Of a stretch of DNA of 64,000 bases, positions 1-12,149 are shown piece after piece (the stretch's first letter is position 1; each line of letters begins with the position of its first letter). Source of the stretch: Clitopilus passeckerianus. Its lineage: Eukaryota > Basidiomycota > Agaricomycetes > Agaricales > Entolomataceae. The notes under the pieces are model-generated. The model had not been told where the DNA came from and ran no database searches. It was given only the letters and a program-made list of their open reading frames with translations. Where the stretch lies: positions 1,488,001 to 1,552,000 of the forward strand of contig CALYLX010000128.1 in assembly GCA_944990035.1 (NCBI GenBank). The letters run 5' to 3'. The translations under genes and the position numbers were made by a program.

Positions 1-176
1 TTCGACTCTGGCCAGACCCTGGTTAACTTGAGCCAATCGCAGGGAGTTATCCAGATCAGTCTCGTCCCTTGGTCTCGTTCCGGGCATCCAGTTTCTATAA
101 AAACTATCGATAATAGGTTTCGGTTCAGAGCCACGCGGTTTGGAGCCAACACAACCGAAAGAATTTATTTTATTAG

Positions 177-2213
177 ATGGCGCCTGCTTACCATCGAAGA
201 TCTCCTTCTCCAATGCCCGCCAACAAAAGACAGAAAACTACCCCTGCTACCTCAAAAAAGCCGGCAGATACGACAGCCCAGTTTGCAGATGGCCTGCTAG
301 ATCACAATACCATTTCAAAATTGCACGACGAGTACATCGACAATCAGCCATTCAAATTTGCAGTCGTCGAAAAGCTTTTCCAGGATGATCTCCTTCAAAA
401 AGTCAAGGACGAGTGCCTGAGCGAGCTAAACTTTACTGAAAAAGAAACTGACATCTACAAGGTACGCCTCCTTCACCCCTGGATCCATCCCATCTAACAC
501 CACCACCGCAGGTCAACCAAACCGGAGATCTCGCATCCCTCAACTACCTAACTCCCGCCCAAATCTCGCTGCTTCCCAACCTCCTCACCCTCCGCGATGC
601 CCTCTACTCGTCCCAATTCCGCCAATTCCTCCAGGCAGTCACAGGCTGCGGTCCACTCTCTGGTACCAAGCAGGACATGTCCGTCAACTCGTACACCACC
701 GGCTGCCATCTCCTCAACCACGACGATGTGATTGGATCTCGGCGTGTATCGTACATCCTCTACATGCCCCTGCCCCACTATACGATGTGGCAGAAGGAGT
801 GGGGAGGGGCGCTAGAGCTTTATCCTGTTAAACAGGGCGAGGATGGGGAGCCGGAGCCAGAGAATGTGCCCTCGAAGAGTATCCCTCCGAGCTGGAATCA
901 GTTTATATTCTTCGAAGTGCAGCCGGGGAAGAGTTTCCATTCGGTGGAAGAGGTCGTGGTCGGCGGAAGAGGTGAGGATGGGAGAGCTAGGTTGAGTATC
1001 AGTGGCTGGTTCCATGCGCCGCAAGAGGGTGAGGAAGGCTACACTCCTACCGCCGCCGCAGAAGTCATCAAGAGTTCGCGAGAACAACTGGTGAGTTCCT
1101 TCCATCTATAAACCAAAGCCTAATCTCATCCGATCCCACCAGACATCAACATCCACCGCCTTCACCGCCTTCACCTCCTACCCCTCTTCCTCAGAAGACC
1201 CATCACCCGCATCCACCCTCTCCCCCTCCGACATCGCCTTCCTCTCCGAATTCCTCAACCCAGTCTACCTCCAACCCCGCACCCTCTCCACCCTCGCAGA
1301 CCGCTTCGTCGAAGAATCCTCCCTAGAACTCCACTCCTTCCTCTGCCACGCCCTCGCCGACTCCCTCCAATCCCGCCTCCGCACCCTCGACACCGCCGAC
1401 GGGCTCTCATCCTCCTCCCGTCTTTCGCCCAAATCGCCCATCCCACCACACTCATCTGGAATTTCTGCAGACGGATCATGGGAAGTAAAAGGCCCCCCAC
1501 ACAAACGCCGCTACTGCATCCTCTCCTCGCCCTCCCCCAACTCCCCCCTCGCCCTCGTGCGCCCCCGCGCCGCCGGCTCCGCAGACGAGATCCTACGTTC
1601 TCTCCAAAACGAGCTCTTCACCTCCCCCTGCTTCAGGCGCTGGCTCGCGATCGTGACGCGCCTCGTCCCGCTGGGGTATGCGGTTGAGGCGAGAAGGTTT
1701 AGACCTGGACTGGATTACACACTTGCGACGAGCGATGAGGAGGAGGCGAGGTTGGATGTGGTGTTGGGGTTGACGCCTGGGGTTGAGTTTCCTCCCAACG
1801 CGAGTGCGAGTGCGAATGGAACGACTGGGGGAGAGAGGGTGAAGGGGTGGTCTGATCCCGAGTGGGGTGGTTGGGAGTGTTATATGGCGCCGCATAATGA
1901 GGAGGATGATCCGGCGGTGTATAGATCTGGGTCGAAGAAGAAGAAGGGTGGCGGTGGTGCGGTAGAGGAGGAGGAGGATCATATGGATGAAGATGAGGAT
2001 GAGGAAGCGGAGGATGAGAGTACACTTCTCACCGTTCAGCCGGGGTTCAACAGGCTGCTTCTCGTTCTGCGCGACGAGCGCGTTATGCGGTTCGTCAAGT
2101 ACGTTTCTGCAGCCGCCGAGGGGTCGCGCTGGGACGTCTGTGGGGAATATGCAGTTGGGATGGTTGCAGAATCAGATGAAGAAGGGGATGGAAGCGATGA
2201 GGGTAGTAGTTAA
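177..2213 (+). CDS. TPA1: Prolyl hydroxylase Tpa1/Ofd1 (2-oxoglutarate, Fe(II) dioxygenase)
   Basis: Three exons join in phase: 177-461, 512-1090 and 1143-2213, giving 644 residues. The N-terminal half is a double-stranded beta-helix oxygenase. The iron ligands are visible as the HDD of NHDDVIGSR (H-x-D) and the distal histidine in FHSVEEV, followed by the arginine of RARLSISGWFH that should bind 2-oxoglutarate. The C-terminal third matches the second, non-catalytic domain of the Ofd1/Tpa1 family, interrupted by an acidic insert. Known family members hydroxylate a proline of ribosomal protein uS12 (Rps23) and affect translation termination; fission yeast Ofd1 also controls Sre1 turnover. The start at 177 is the first ATG in frame and is followed by a basic, Ser/Pro-rich leader ending in a possible nuclear signal (PANKRQK). 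It converges on the RRM gene downstream, with about 50 bases between stop codons. Confidence 0.9.
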
Positions 2214-2262
2214 AAACGCCAGTGTATTCCTTCTACCACGATATATATACATGACATGAGAT

Positions 2263-3785
2263 TCAGAAAGTAATCTTCTTCCCCCGACTCTCGACGATCG
2301 CGGCAGATTGGCGTACGGCAGAGGCGAGTGCAGCGCCTGGTCTTGGCCTGCCTTTGAATGCCTTCCTCTCCCTAAATCCTCCCTCCTCAGGTGCGGGAGC
2401 TTCTTCCTCCTCGTCCTGTCGTTCAAACCGTTCTTTTCTCGGGCTCGGGCGTGATTCAAACGAGTCCCTCTCCCGCGTAGGTCGTTCTTTTCGTGGTCCA
2501 GAACGATGCGCCTGAGGTGGGCCGTGTCCACCCTCTTGTGGTTTTCTACCACCACCCCCTGGTTGTCCACGACGCACGGCGTCAGGGCTGGCGTATTCGA
2601 TGTTGAGCTTCCGGCCGTTTAGGTAGTGGTTTTTTGGGTTGACCAGGACGGAGGTGGCGTCTTCTATCGAGGTGAAGTCTGCGAATGCCCACCTGAATGA
2701 GTAGGGGAGAGTGATCAGTTTTAGGTATCCAATGAAGAAATAATGAATTCCGACAGACCCTTTGCATTTCCCAGAATCCTCAAACGTTCCCATCCGGATT
2801 TTGCGTATCCAGACGTCTTTCTTCGCTCCTCCTACTTGCCCTCCTCCCTCCGCAGGCACATCCTCTGCTACGGCCGTCTTAACCACTTCCTTACCCTTCC
2901 CTTTGTTAACCCTATGTGCCTCGAACAACTCGCGAATGTTCTGCTCTGTCGTCTCGAACCCCAGGTTCCCGATGAACAGAGTAGGCGCAGGGGGTTGTTT
3001 CTGCAGCTTGAGGATTTTCTGGGCAGTTTTGGAGTGTGTTGTGGTTGTCGGGGAGGTGCCATCTGGGTTGGCCTCATCGGTTTTAGCAGTAGGTGCAGGT
3101 CGTCCCGTAAAGTCGTCGCCTATATTTCTTTCTTGAGTCCCGTATTCCAAGAAGAAAAGATTCAAGAAACTCACCGTCTTTAATCAAGAGTTTACGCCCA
3201 GTAAGAGGCTGCTCCGACTTTGCAATCGCAGCAAGCTTCCCCTCCGGTGTAGCGAAATCTACATACGCAAATCTTTTCACCCATTATCAGCCTTTCCCTT
3301 CTCTTTCCTGTAGTCATAAAAATCCAATCAAGAACTCACCCACGATTCTCGGGCCTCATCGAAGGATTCAGAGGCGGCTTCGTAGGCATATAAATCCTAA
3401 CAACCTCCCCAGCCTCCGCAAAGAAGTTCTTGAGATCTGCCTGTTGAGTTTTGTACGACATATTGCCGACCCAGACTGAGTTTTGGCGTTTGTTCGCTGG
3501 GACCGGGACAGCACTAGTAGCAGAACCACCCGCGAGCTTGCGTTTTTTGTTGGAGGTAGGTTCCTCGTCAGTATCTTTCTTCGCTGCTAGTTTTGCAGCA
3601 GCTTTTTTCTGCTTCCGCTGAGCTGCGTGTGAGAGGACGGGTTCATCATCGTCTTCCTCCGCTTGAGCTTCAGATTGTTCAGAGTCGCTAGAATCATCGT
3701 CTGAGATGTTAGAGTCGTCTCGTTTCCGCTTTGGTGGCGATGGAGGAGGGCTGGAGCTACCAGATGAAGAGGACGAGGACGACAT
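2263..3785 (-). CDS. NOP13: Nucleolar RNA-binding protein, Nop13-like, two RRMs
   Basis: Four exons on the minus strand (3785-3340, 3272-3175, 3119-2759, 2692-2263) join in phase to 444 residues. A Ser-rich, acidic and then Lys-rich leader typical of nucleolar proteins comes first. The first RRM carries RNP2 VWVGNMSY and RNP1 in FAYVDFAT, split by the first intron. The second has RNP2 LFIGNLGF and RNP1 WAFADFTS, again with an intron in the RNP1 region. The tail is rich in Arg/Gly and charged residues. The arrangement fits yeast Nop13, a nucleolar protein of pre-60S particles; that role is inferred from the family. The third intron begins with the weaker donor GTCTGT. A Nop12-like or nucleolysin-like protein would be the alternative. 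Confidence 0.8.
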
Positions 3786-4013
3786 TTCTGTAAAAAACCT
3801 TGCCGATCACTTTTCATTGAACCGTACCAGCCGTGTGAAAGTAGACTCCGTATCATATTTCTGCACTCATAACTTTCATTTCATAGCTAGTCATTACATT
3901 ACTCGTACAGTTACTATCGACAACTATATGTGACATATGTACAGAGTCTGTATAAATATATATTAGATGGGCACCATAGGGGTCATCATAAATCATGAGG
4001 TATCATGAATGGA

Positions 4014-6255
4014 TCAACTCGAACGAGCAGAAGACGAAGAAACAGCTCTACGTTGTCCAGGGTCTCCAAGAACAGACTTCGGACCCCTCTTCGCCATGGC
4101 CCAAAGGAAGAAAAGCACAACAATTCCGAATTGAAGCCAGAGCCACACCTCAAGCAGAACCGCTCCTAGCCCCCTGGGCTGCTGCATTTCTTGCTTGGGT
4201 CGTGTGGTGACTGCTCCCTGAGCAGCAGCATCAAGTTCCTCATCGAGTGTGAGGACAGATGTATCAGTCGCTTGCTTGACGTTCTGCACTGCAGCGTCAA
4301 AAGCGCTGGTAAGCCTCAAGGACAGCGGTGTGAGTGGCCGCTGGAGGTCTTGGGTTTCGTCGTCGTCGTCGTGGTCATCTGCGCCTTCGGTCCTGTTAGG
4401 TCGTGAAGGGGAATCTTGGAACCTCTTGTTCACCCAGTGGTTCGTGCGCAAGCGAAGGGTCTCTGCCATGCGTTCGCTGCGTTGGCGTCCAACTGAACCG
4501 AACTTTTCTGGGGTTGGAGGCTCGACGGAAAGTCGTAATGGAGCTCGGCCAAGCGAAGGAGGATAAGGACGTGGAGGGGTTGCTTGTGCAGGTTCTGTGC
4601 TGATGGTCGGAACTTCCAATGAATGGGTGGGAGTGTGTGATGTCGAGGAAGATGCTCTCATCAGATCCCATAGACTCCCAGACCTGGCGTGGCCGTAGCT
4701 TGCTTTCGAGTTGAATCCATCCAACTCTCCAGCGAGCTCGTCACCGAGAGTCAAGGCCGCACCGCCATGCATGGATGTAGGGGAAGGAAGTCCATAGGAG
4801 GAGGGTGCTGGAGAGATGAGCCCACCATTGGTCATTGAGCTCCTCAGATCCTGTCCGACCAAAGTAGGAGGGGAAGGCAGTCCGCTGACAGCGGCAGCCT
4901 GCTCGAGTGTATCAAAGAGCCCAACGACCGATTTCCGTGCTTTCGGGGCGGTGATGATTCCGAGGGTATTTCCACCATTGTCCTGCCTCTCCGCATCAGC
5001 CAGCTGAACACCCAAATTCTGCTGTAGCGTCCTGAATCTGATAGTCTGGTCATGAGGGCGTCCATCGTCGCTATGTCCGTCGGCCTCCGTGATTTGCCCA
5101 TCTGCAAAGCAATCATACACCCTCGTAATTTGCTCCGTCTCGCGTTGCATTGCGTTAAGCTGCTCGGTGGTCGACGCCTGCTGAGCTATGATCTTCGAAT
5201 TGGTCTGCTCCAGTTCCTTTATCTTTTCAAGCAGCTGAGAGATGACTGAAGGTTCCGGATGGGCGGAGGCTTCATTGGAAGCAGCGAGTGGGAAACCTGT
5301 GGAAGGTCCTCCGAAACTCGAGCCTCGAGGTGCAAAGTTCTGCACCTCACTCTCGCTGTCTGGCGACCCATTCCTTGCGCCGAGGTTCCTCATAGCCTTC
5401 AATTTCGCATGTCGTTCCTCTCGTTGTCGGAAAACTTCGTCCGCTTTCGAGACCAGCTCGGCCTTGTGTTTCGATTCTAACTCTCGCTCTTCGCCTGTGT
5501 CTTCTCTAGCTCCTCCCTGAGGTGCAAAATCTCCTTCTCCAGCCGTTTGAGTTCCCGGCGACCCGTCTGATCAGTTTTCTCCGACTGGGCCTCGAGCTTC
5601 TCTAGCTTGTCCAGCAGCTCGGCATTCTGGTCTTCGAGATGGCATATGTCCGCAGAAGAGACCGAAATCTTCCGTATCTGACTTTTCGAAAGAATAGGAG
5701 AGTCATGGCCGGTGACAGACCTGCTCAAGCTGATATTGTAACGGGATGAAGGTCGCGTGAATGGTTCTGGCGATGGTGATGGAGACGGTGAAGAGGGGAG
5801 GCGAGCAAGGAGTGCCTGGTGTTTGCTTTTCAATGCTACGTTGTTCTCGTAAAGTGACTTGCACACTGCAGAAGCCAGGCCAAGGTCTATAAGTAGTGGT
5901 CAGCCCCTCTGTGTGCGTCTACCAGGCAGCCGGTGAAAGTCCGTACCATTTTCCCTATCCTTGATTAGGCTCCCTGCTTTCCGAGAAGCTCTTCAAGCTC
6001 CCCACGAGATCGTTCGTTCATCCAATCTTTGCCTGTTTCATCCACGTCCGAGAGCTCGTCTCCCCAACCTATGTTCTGGAATGTGGCAACCATAGGGGAT
6101 CCCAATATAGTCGGAATGTTGGACTCGGAGGTTCTGTCAGGGGTAAGAGTAGCGGCATAAGACGGTGGTGGTGAGGAACCCCTCTTTAAAGGGGTTGAAC
6201 GCCGACGTGCAGGAGGACGAGGACGAGGGGTATAAGTAACGTTGGAAGAAAGCAT
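4014..6255 (-). CDS. Tail-anchored coiled-coil protein with a CC1-box-like helix
   Basis: The start is ATG at 6255. A canonical intron occupies 5946-5887. The rest reads as one protein only if one base is added near 5979 (AAA run) and one near 5485. The order is: a Pro/Arg-rich leader; a helix with EELLGK followed by a segment containing LGLASAVCKSLYENN; a Ser/Pro linker; a heptad coiled coil around LEDQNAELLDKLEKLEAQ continuing to the region near 5400; a long disordered part; and a hydrophobic stretch, VLLEVWLWLQFGIVVLFFL, about 30 residues before the stop. That geometry is of a tail-anchored protein. The LGLASAVCKSLYENN helix resembles the AAxxG CC1 box of dynein adaptors such as BICD and Spindly, with Cys in place of Gly. 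No named orthologue is recognised; a dynein or organelle-tether role is inference. Confidence 0.65.
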
Positions 6256-6718
6256 CTTGGTTTTTAGTGCAGGTACTAGAAGATTACTCGGCAGAGCAAT
6301 GGTATATCAGGGTAGAATCCGGTTATGCAATAGGGACAGAATGAAGCAGAGAATGTATGAAACCTAACCAAGACATAATAAAGTTATAAGCTCGACCATA
6401 ATCTCAATAAGAACGGTTTTGAAACAAACCAGTAGTCCTCGACGCGTCTTCAGAACATCACCGTTCACTTCCAAATTCAACTTCCTCGCTGCGACGTGGC
6501 TCTGATGCCCTCGGCTGCAAACATCAACACATGGCGAACCTCACGGCAAATAGTCGGTCAGTTTTGAAAGGACCGGAACTGAAGCAATGCATTCGGAGAG
6601 ATTATAACTATATGCAGCCCTACTCTAATAAAAACTAGTAATACAGGAATTGGCGAACGGAGGAGTGTATGTGCTTGCGGAGGTATATAGTGATGGGGTA
6701 GTAGGGCATTGATTAAAT
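6256..6718. other. Intergenic between two minus-strand genes
   Basis: No coding exon is visible. The half next to 6255 should hold the promoter of the coiled-coil gene, and the half next to 6718 the 3' end of the FG-repeat gene. I see no RNA gene or repeat. Confidence 0.5.
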
Positions 6719-9700
6719 TTACTTGCTATCTCCCGAAGTGGAGGGAGTTTTACCAAACGAGAAAGGACTTCCTCCAGCGGCCGCACCGAAGCTACTGAAT
6801 GATGACGCTGTCCCATTCGTTGTCGAGCTCCCAAACAACGACGTGGTGGTGGGTTGGGTGGTCGACTTTGTGGCATCTCCAAAGCCGAATGTGTTGCTAG
6901 ACCCATTTGCCGTGGAGGGCGTTCCAAAGGACAGTGAAGGCTGCTGAGCACCGGTAGTAGACGAAGCACCGAAGCCAAAGGTGGCAGGTGTCTTGGCGGC
7001 TTCTCCAGCCTTTGGGGCTCCGAAAGCGCCCGTCGATCCACCGAAAGCACCGTTCGAGGAGAATGGTGAGGGAGCGGATGTGTTTGACCCAAAGCCACCG
7101 AACAATGGCTTCGGTGCCTCTCCGTTGGTCGCTGAACCATTCATCGTTGTTGAGCCAAAGGTGGAGGCAGGCTTGGAATCCTGGCTGGTAGCAGAGGTTG
7201 TAGATCCAAAGGATTTGGGAGCCTCAGTGGCGGTAGATGTAGTCGATGGTGTTCCAAACGAAAACTTGGCAGGTGCTGCTGCAGAAGTGGCGGTGTTGGA
7301 CGAAGGCATGCTAAAACCTCCTCCAAATGCAGGCTGGGAGGCATTGTTCGTAGAGGGAGTCGAGGACGAGTTGCTAAATGCAGTGGGTCCCGACGGAGCG
7401 GTGGCCCCAAACGAGAACGTGGGCTTCGTCGTAGATGAGTTCGTGGTGGCTGATGAACCGTTGGTACTGGTGGATGGTGCAAAATTGAAAGGAGACTTCG
7501 CTGGTGTTGCAGGAGCGGCAGGTGCCTTGTCAGCCTCTGGTGCCTTCTGTTCAGTCTTATTACCGAATGAAGGTCCCCTCCAAAATTGAAAGGGCCGGTA
7601 GAAGTTCCACTGCCAGCGGGAGTGCCAAAGATGCTACCGCTCGTCGCCGAACCAGTTGCCTGCTGCGTTGGGGCATCCAGCTTCGGGAAGCCGAAGGATG
7701 GAGAAGGTGCAGCTGCAGGCTTCGGCTCATTGCCCAAAGCTCCGCTCAGAGAGCTCGAAGAAGTGGGGGCAGCAGGTGGGGCCGGATTGAAACCGAAGTT
7801 AAATTTTGGAGGTTCAGCAGCACTGGTTGTGGCGGCTGGCATTATGGTGCTCGCGCTGTTAAAGAAAGGGGACGCTGGTTTGGGTGCTTCTGTGGTGGTC
7901 TTGGCAAACGAGAATGGTGAACTATTTCCCGTAGAGGCAGAAGGAGTGGGACCAGGCATTGAAGTCGGCTGAGGGCCCATTCTTGAGAATAAAGATGAGC
8001 CTGGATTTTGGCTGGTCGAGGGCGCAGCCTCCTTCTCCTCAAGCTTAGGAGCACTAGCAATTGGTGCTGAGGTAGGGAATGAGAATTTCAGACCAGAACC
8101 CTGGTTGGCGTCCTTCTTTTCCTCAGGCTTAGGAGCGTTCGCAGTCGGGGCCGAGGTGGGGAAGGAGAACTTTAAACCGGACCCTCCTTGACTGGCTGGT
8201 GCAACAGCGGGGGCTGAAGAACCAGCAAGACTTGGGAACAAGGGCGACGGTGAGGGTTTCTCGGCTGGCTTGGGCCCAAAACCGAAAGGGCTTTCAGCAG
8301 GTTTACTGGGAGCGGCAGCTGGGGCAGTAGACGTTCCTGTAGGCATCGTTTAGTATGCGCTCAATCATAGAATAAGAAATCGGCATTACCTGGAGCCTTG
8401 GCGTCACCGGAAGTTGCAGTAGGGGTTGGTCCGAACAGAGAAGGCTTAGTGGGCTGAGTACACGTCGTAGGCGGGCCAAACAGAGACGGAGTGGGTTTGG
8501 CCTCTGCAGGTTTGGTTTCCTCAGGCTTGGTGATCGTGATAGCTGGCAACTTCGGAACGGAAGCAGCAGCCTCCTTCGCTTTCTTCTCCTTTTCAGCCTT
8601 CTCTTGTTCCTCCTGGAGCTTCTTTGTCTCTTCATCCTTCTTGCGCCTCAGCTTCATAATGGCATTGGCCTCCATTTCTTCCTTCTCCCATCGGGTCAAC
8701 TGAGGCTTGCCATTAATGCTGTTGGCCAAGCCGGGAGAACCATAAGATGGGAAGGAGTGTCGGGGAGCTGATGCAATGCGCTTCGAAGAGGCGTGGCCTG
8801 GCTGGAAAGGCGTGATGGGGGTAACACCATTACCGATCATTGACTGGCGGAAACCATTCTGCTTCGCTGGTGTCGAAGGAGGCGATACTTGAGGTGTCGG
8901 TAGACCAGTTGCAGTACTCTGCCATAGAAGGTCCTTCCCACCCTTACGAGGTGAAGGCGGCGGGATCTATTTTTACTTGTCAGCGTTTCCAACGCTTGCC
9001 GCTACGAACACATGCACACACCTCGATAGTAGCGGGTGTTGCAGGTTCCGAAGGAGACTTGGATGCATCTTGCCAGGCCAGGCGATGGTTCTCCTTCGCT
9101 TCACGATACTCCTCTTCGGTCAACCAGGTCTCCACGCAAACCTCGAGGTTGACTTGACGGTCAGGATGTTGGGAATCCATAGGCTATTAAAATCATAGTA
9201 AGCTAATGTTAGAAATTAAGCCCTTTTTCATGCTTACCATTGGGAATTTTTGACGCTCTTTCTTGACGAGAGTCTGGCGAAGACGCTGGCCATTAGGACC
9301 AATCTTGAACTTGACACCGTTACTCTCCCATTCCTCACCAATGCGCCTCTTGACCCGCCCAGACGCAACAGAAGGGGTAGGAGAGTCATCCATAGAGGCA
9401 TCGTCAACTTCGACTTTAGGAGACAATTTCTTGCCCCTCTTCTTGCGAGAAGCCTTGACCTGTGCCTCATCGCTGTCGATGTCGCTGGCCTCCTCCTCAG
9501 CATCCCGATCACGTTTCGTGCCACGCGATGGAACACCCTCTGACTTGCGCCTGTTTCTCCGTTTCCGGTGACGGTGAGACTTCTGATCGTCAACTTCAGC
9601 CTCGTGGGAGCTGTCCTCTTCATCCCCACCGAAAGTAGACCCTGCCTCTGCTCGATCTCGTTTCTTGCCTCGAACAAGGGCTGTCATTTCGGGAACGTTG

Positions 9701-10763
9701 TCCTCATCCTCCTCCGCGTAGATCTCCATTTCCGAGTCATATTGCGGGGACTTTTCAAGCGAGACTTTCCGAAGTCGCTTCTCGCGGCCCCGTTTTGATT
9801 CATAAGCCTCATCATCATCTTCCTCCTCCTGGCTGGCACCCCGCTTGTACCCACGGCGCGGTACAACAACCTCTTCTACATCCCGTTCGCCGTGTTCGTG
9901 TTTTGACTTCTTTACGTCATTCGGATCCACATCTTCGTCTGCGGTGTAAGCACGCTTTCTAGAGTCACCGTTCACGATGGATTTATGGCTGGCACGCCTA
10001 GATCGCCCCCCAGAGGATTGTGAATAAATTGATTCATTGACATGAGTTGCTGGGGCAGGATTATATCGATCCTCAAAGTTGAGGCGATCACTGAATGGCT
10101 TGGTGGGGTACCTTTCGAGGAAAGTTAGTATGTTATTTTGTGAAAAATAGGGTGTCAGAGACATACCAATTGGCGCGACTTGTACCCGTAGAATAACCGG
10201 AGTCCGATGGGAAGTCGAATCTTCCCGGGACGTTCATTAGCGCTGCGCTCGATTGCTCCCTGTGTACACCTATGAAATTGGTTATTCGGGTCAAACACTG
10301 ATCCTATGCCGTAGAACGCGGTGGTTACGTACCTTGACGCTGTCTGACTACTGGCTCAGGCTCTGATTGTGGTGGAGCAGGTGGTCGTTGAAGCATGGCC
10401 TTTCTTGCAGCTGCCTCCTGTTCTTGTCGTGCAAGAACAACAGCAGCATAGGCTACGTTGAAAGGGCGGTGGTCGTTGTCAGGAATCCCATGTCTTCGTC
10501 GCATCGCACTGTAAGACGCGTCATGAGAATGAACTTTTAGTCAGATTTTAAAAGTAAAAAATGTTCGTAAATGCGACATACAGCTTGTAAGACTTCTCCT
10601 TCCATACCAATACACGTGCCCAGACCTGTACACCGGCGATATAAAGACCCAAAAGACCCAAGACAGTCAACACTATGGTTGAAGCCGAAAACCATGAAGA
10701 CTGGTTTCCACGGCTGTTTTTAAGGATTGGGCCACCTAAAATGTCCGAGTTGTCGACTTCCAT
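6719..10763 (-). CDS. FG-repeat nucleoporin with N-terminal membrane span (POM121-like layout)
   Basis: Seven exons (10763-10582, 10508-10333, 10269-10167, 10111-9238, 9183-9022, 8966-8390, 8336-6719) join in phase, about 1,230 residues. One base is missing in the CCCC run at 7575-7578; without it the last exon leaves the FG frame. Residues 25-49 form one strong transmembrane segment (IVLTVLGLLGLYIAGVQVW) followed by basic residues. Then come a Lys/Arg/Glu-rich stretch with several possible nuclear signals, a conserved block around EEWESNGVKFKIGPNGQRL and a helix ending NHRLAWQ, a charged coiled coil, and a long FG/FxFG/SLFG repeat tail. FG repeats argue for the nuclear pore. A single N-terminal span with C-terminal FG repeats is the layout of vertebrate POM121; whether this is homology or convergence cannot be decided here. 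An upstream ATG at 10925 is in frame, but the intervening sequence holds a good donor (GTAAGT) and looks like leader. Confidence 0.75.
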
Positions 10764-11440
10764 AGTTAAAGGGAAGTGAGCGGAGGAAGACAGCAAGACG
10801 CTGGCAGTGTTGACGGGTCGATGATGGTGGAAATCAAACTTACAGTGAGGCAACGCCAGTTGCTGTGGTGTTTGGCTGTGTTTGATTCGGAGATTGAAAC
10901 CCTCAATATATAGTGATCGCGCCATTGAAAGATTTTTCTCCGTCCTTGTGATGCCCTCAAGTCATGGCATCTGCTTGAATCTATGGTTTAATTTCCGTTT
11001 CACTGTTCGAACTGTCTGATCATCTTCATACACCCACTCTCTTTTGCCTAGGAACACGGCCTTTTCTTATGCCATCGTTACCTATACTTGTGATGTGGAA
11101 GAGGAAAAATTCTTGGTCCACGCTTGACTGTCCAATTATTCTGTGGTCAATCGAGTACTAAACCTAGAAAACATCTTGTATCTATAGTTCATGAATATAT
11201 ATCACATTTCTACTATTCTTGCCATGTCAGAATTGGAGTATCCACCGTCCGCAAATTTATTCGGTTGAGAAGCATCCAGCCACCCGGGACCAGCGGGAGC
11301 GCTCTGCGGGCAAGACACGTGGGAAACCATCAACAAACCGGTTTAAATTGGAAAAAGAATACTTGTCAGTCCATCTCACCAACCTTAAGCAGGTCACATT
11401 CCCTGTCCATTCTTCTCTCAACGCCTCCCTCTCCTCTATA
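10764..11440. promoter_or_regulatory. Divergent intergenic region, FG-protein gene and cytochrome b5
   Basis: This 677-base region lies between two gene starts facing away from each other. A good splice donor near 10842 on the minus strand suggests a 5'-leader intron for the FG gene. The stretch just before 11441 is rich in C and T, as usual before fungal start sites. No RNA gene is seen. Confidence 0.45.
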
Positions 11441-12149
11441 ATGGCCACAAAAAATATTACCGTCGAGCAGCTCCGTGAGCACAAGTCGAAGAACGATCTC
11501 TGGGTTCTCATCCACGGCAAGGGTGCGTCCAATTAAACGACAGCCAATCATTTTGGGCGGTTTTGTCGGCTCACACTACGCTTCTTCCTTTCTATAGTCT
11601 ACGACGTCACAAAGTTCACTGACGAGGTCTGTATCATTCTTCAACTTTTGAAGACGTGCCGACGCTCAAACGACTTTGCTAGCACCCTGGAGGAGACGAG
11701 GTCATTCTCGCAGAAGCTGGTACGTGGCATCGATAGATACGCTCACGGTTTCCATTAGGGACTGACACGTCCTCCCTCCCACAGGCCAGGACGCTACTGA
11801 GGCATTCGAGGATGTTGGCCACTCAGATGAGGCCCGCGCCCTGCTCCCCGACATGCTCATTGGCGAGTTCGAAGGTGTACGTACCCTCCGATTCCTCGGA
11901 CCTGGTATCGCGCCACTCACCCGCTTTTCTTTTACCCACAGGACGTCAAGCTAAAGTCTGGCGCTGCTGCTGCCCAAGCCGCAAGGGTGTCCGGTGTTGT
12001 CGAACAAGGCTCAAAGTACGCCCTGTCCCGCGTTTCTCCTCTGACTACAGCTTGCTTACTCGTCCGTGCTTCTTCGCAGTGCCATGTACTTCGTTCCTCT
12101 CGCCCTCCTTGGAGCCTACTTCGGATGGAGATACTACTCCGGCGCTTAA
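11441..12149 (+). CDS. CYB5: Cytochrome b5, tail-anchored
   Basis: Six small exons (11441-11522, 11598-11626, 11683-11719, 11785-11876, 11942-12015, 12080-12149) join in phase to 127 residues, the usual length. The haem domain has the first axial histidine in the diagnostic HPGGDEVI and the second in EDVGHS. The C-terminus is a hydrophobic segment, MYFVPLALLGAYFGW, followed by RYYSGA, so the protein should sit in the ER membrane with its haem domain in the cytosol. Family members pass electrons to sterol and fatty-acid modifying enzymes. It converges on the RNase III-fold gene. All introns are about 55-75 bases with GT..AG ends. Confidence 0.93.

Noticed and set aside
6981..7589. Long plus-strand open frame opposite the FG-repeat exon
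   Set aside because: It is the antisense shadow of FG repeats: a Val/Ala/Gly/Pro-rich composition with no motif, while the minus strand is a coherent spliced gene.
10764..10925. Extension of the FG protein to an upstream ATG at 10925
   Set aside because: In frame, but the sequence contains a consensus splice donor and reads like 5' leader; the ATG at 10763 sits directly before the conserved-looking membrane module.
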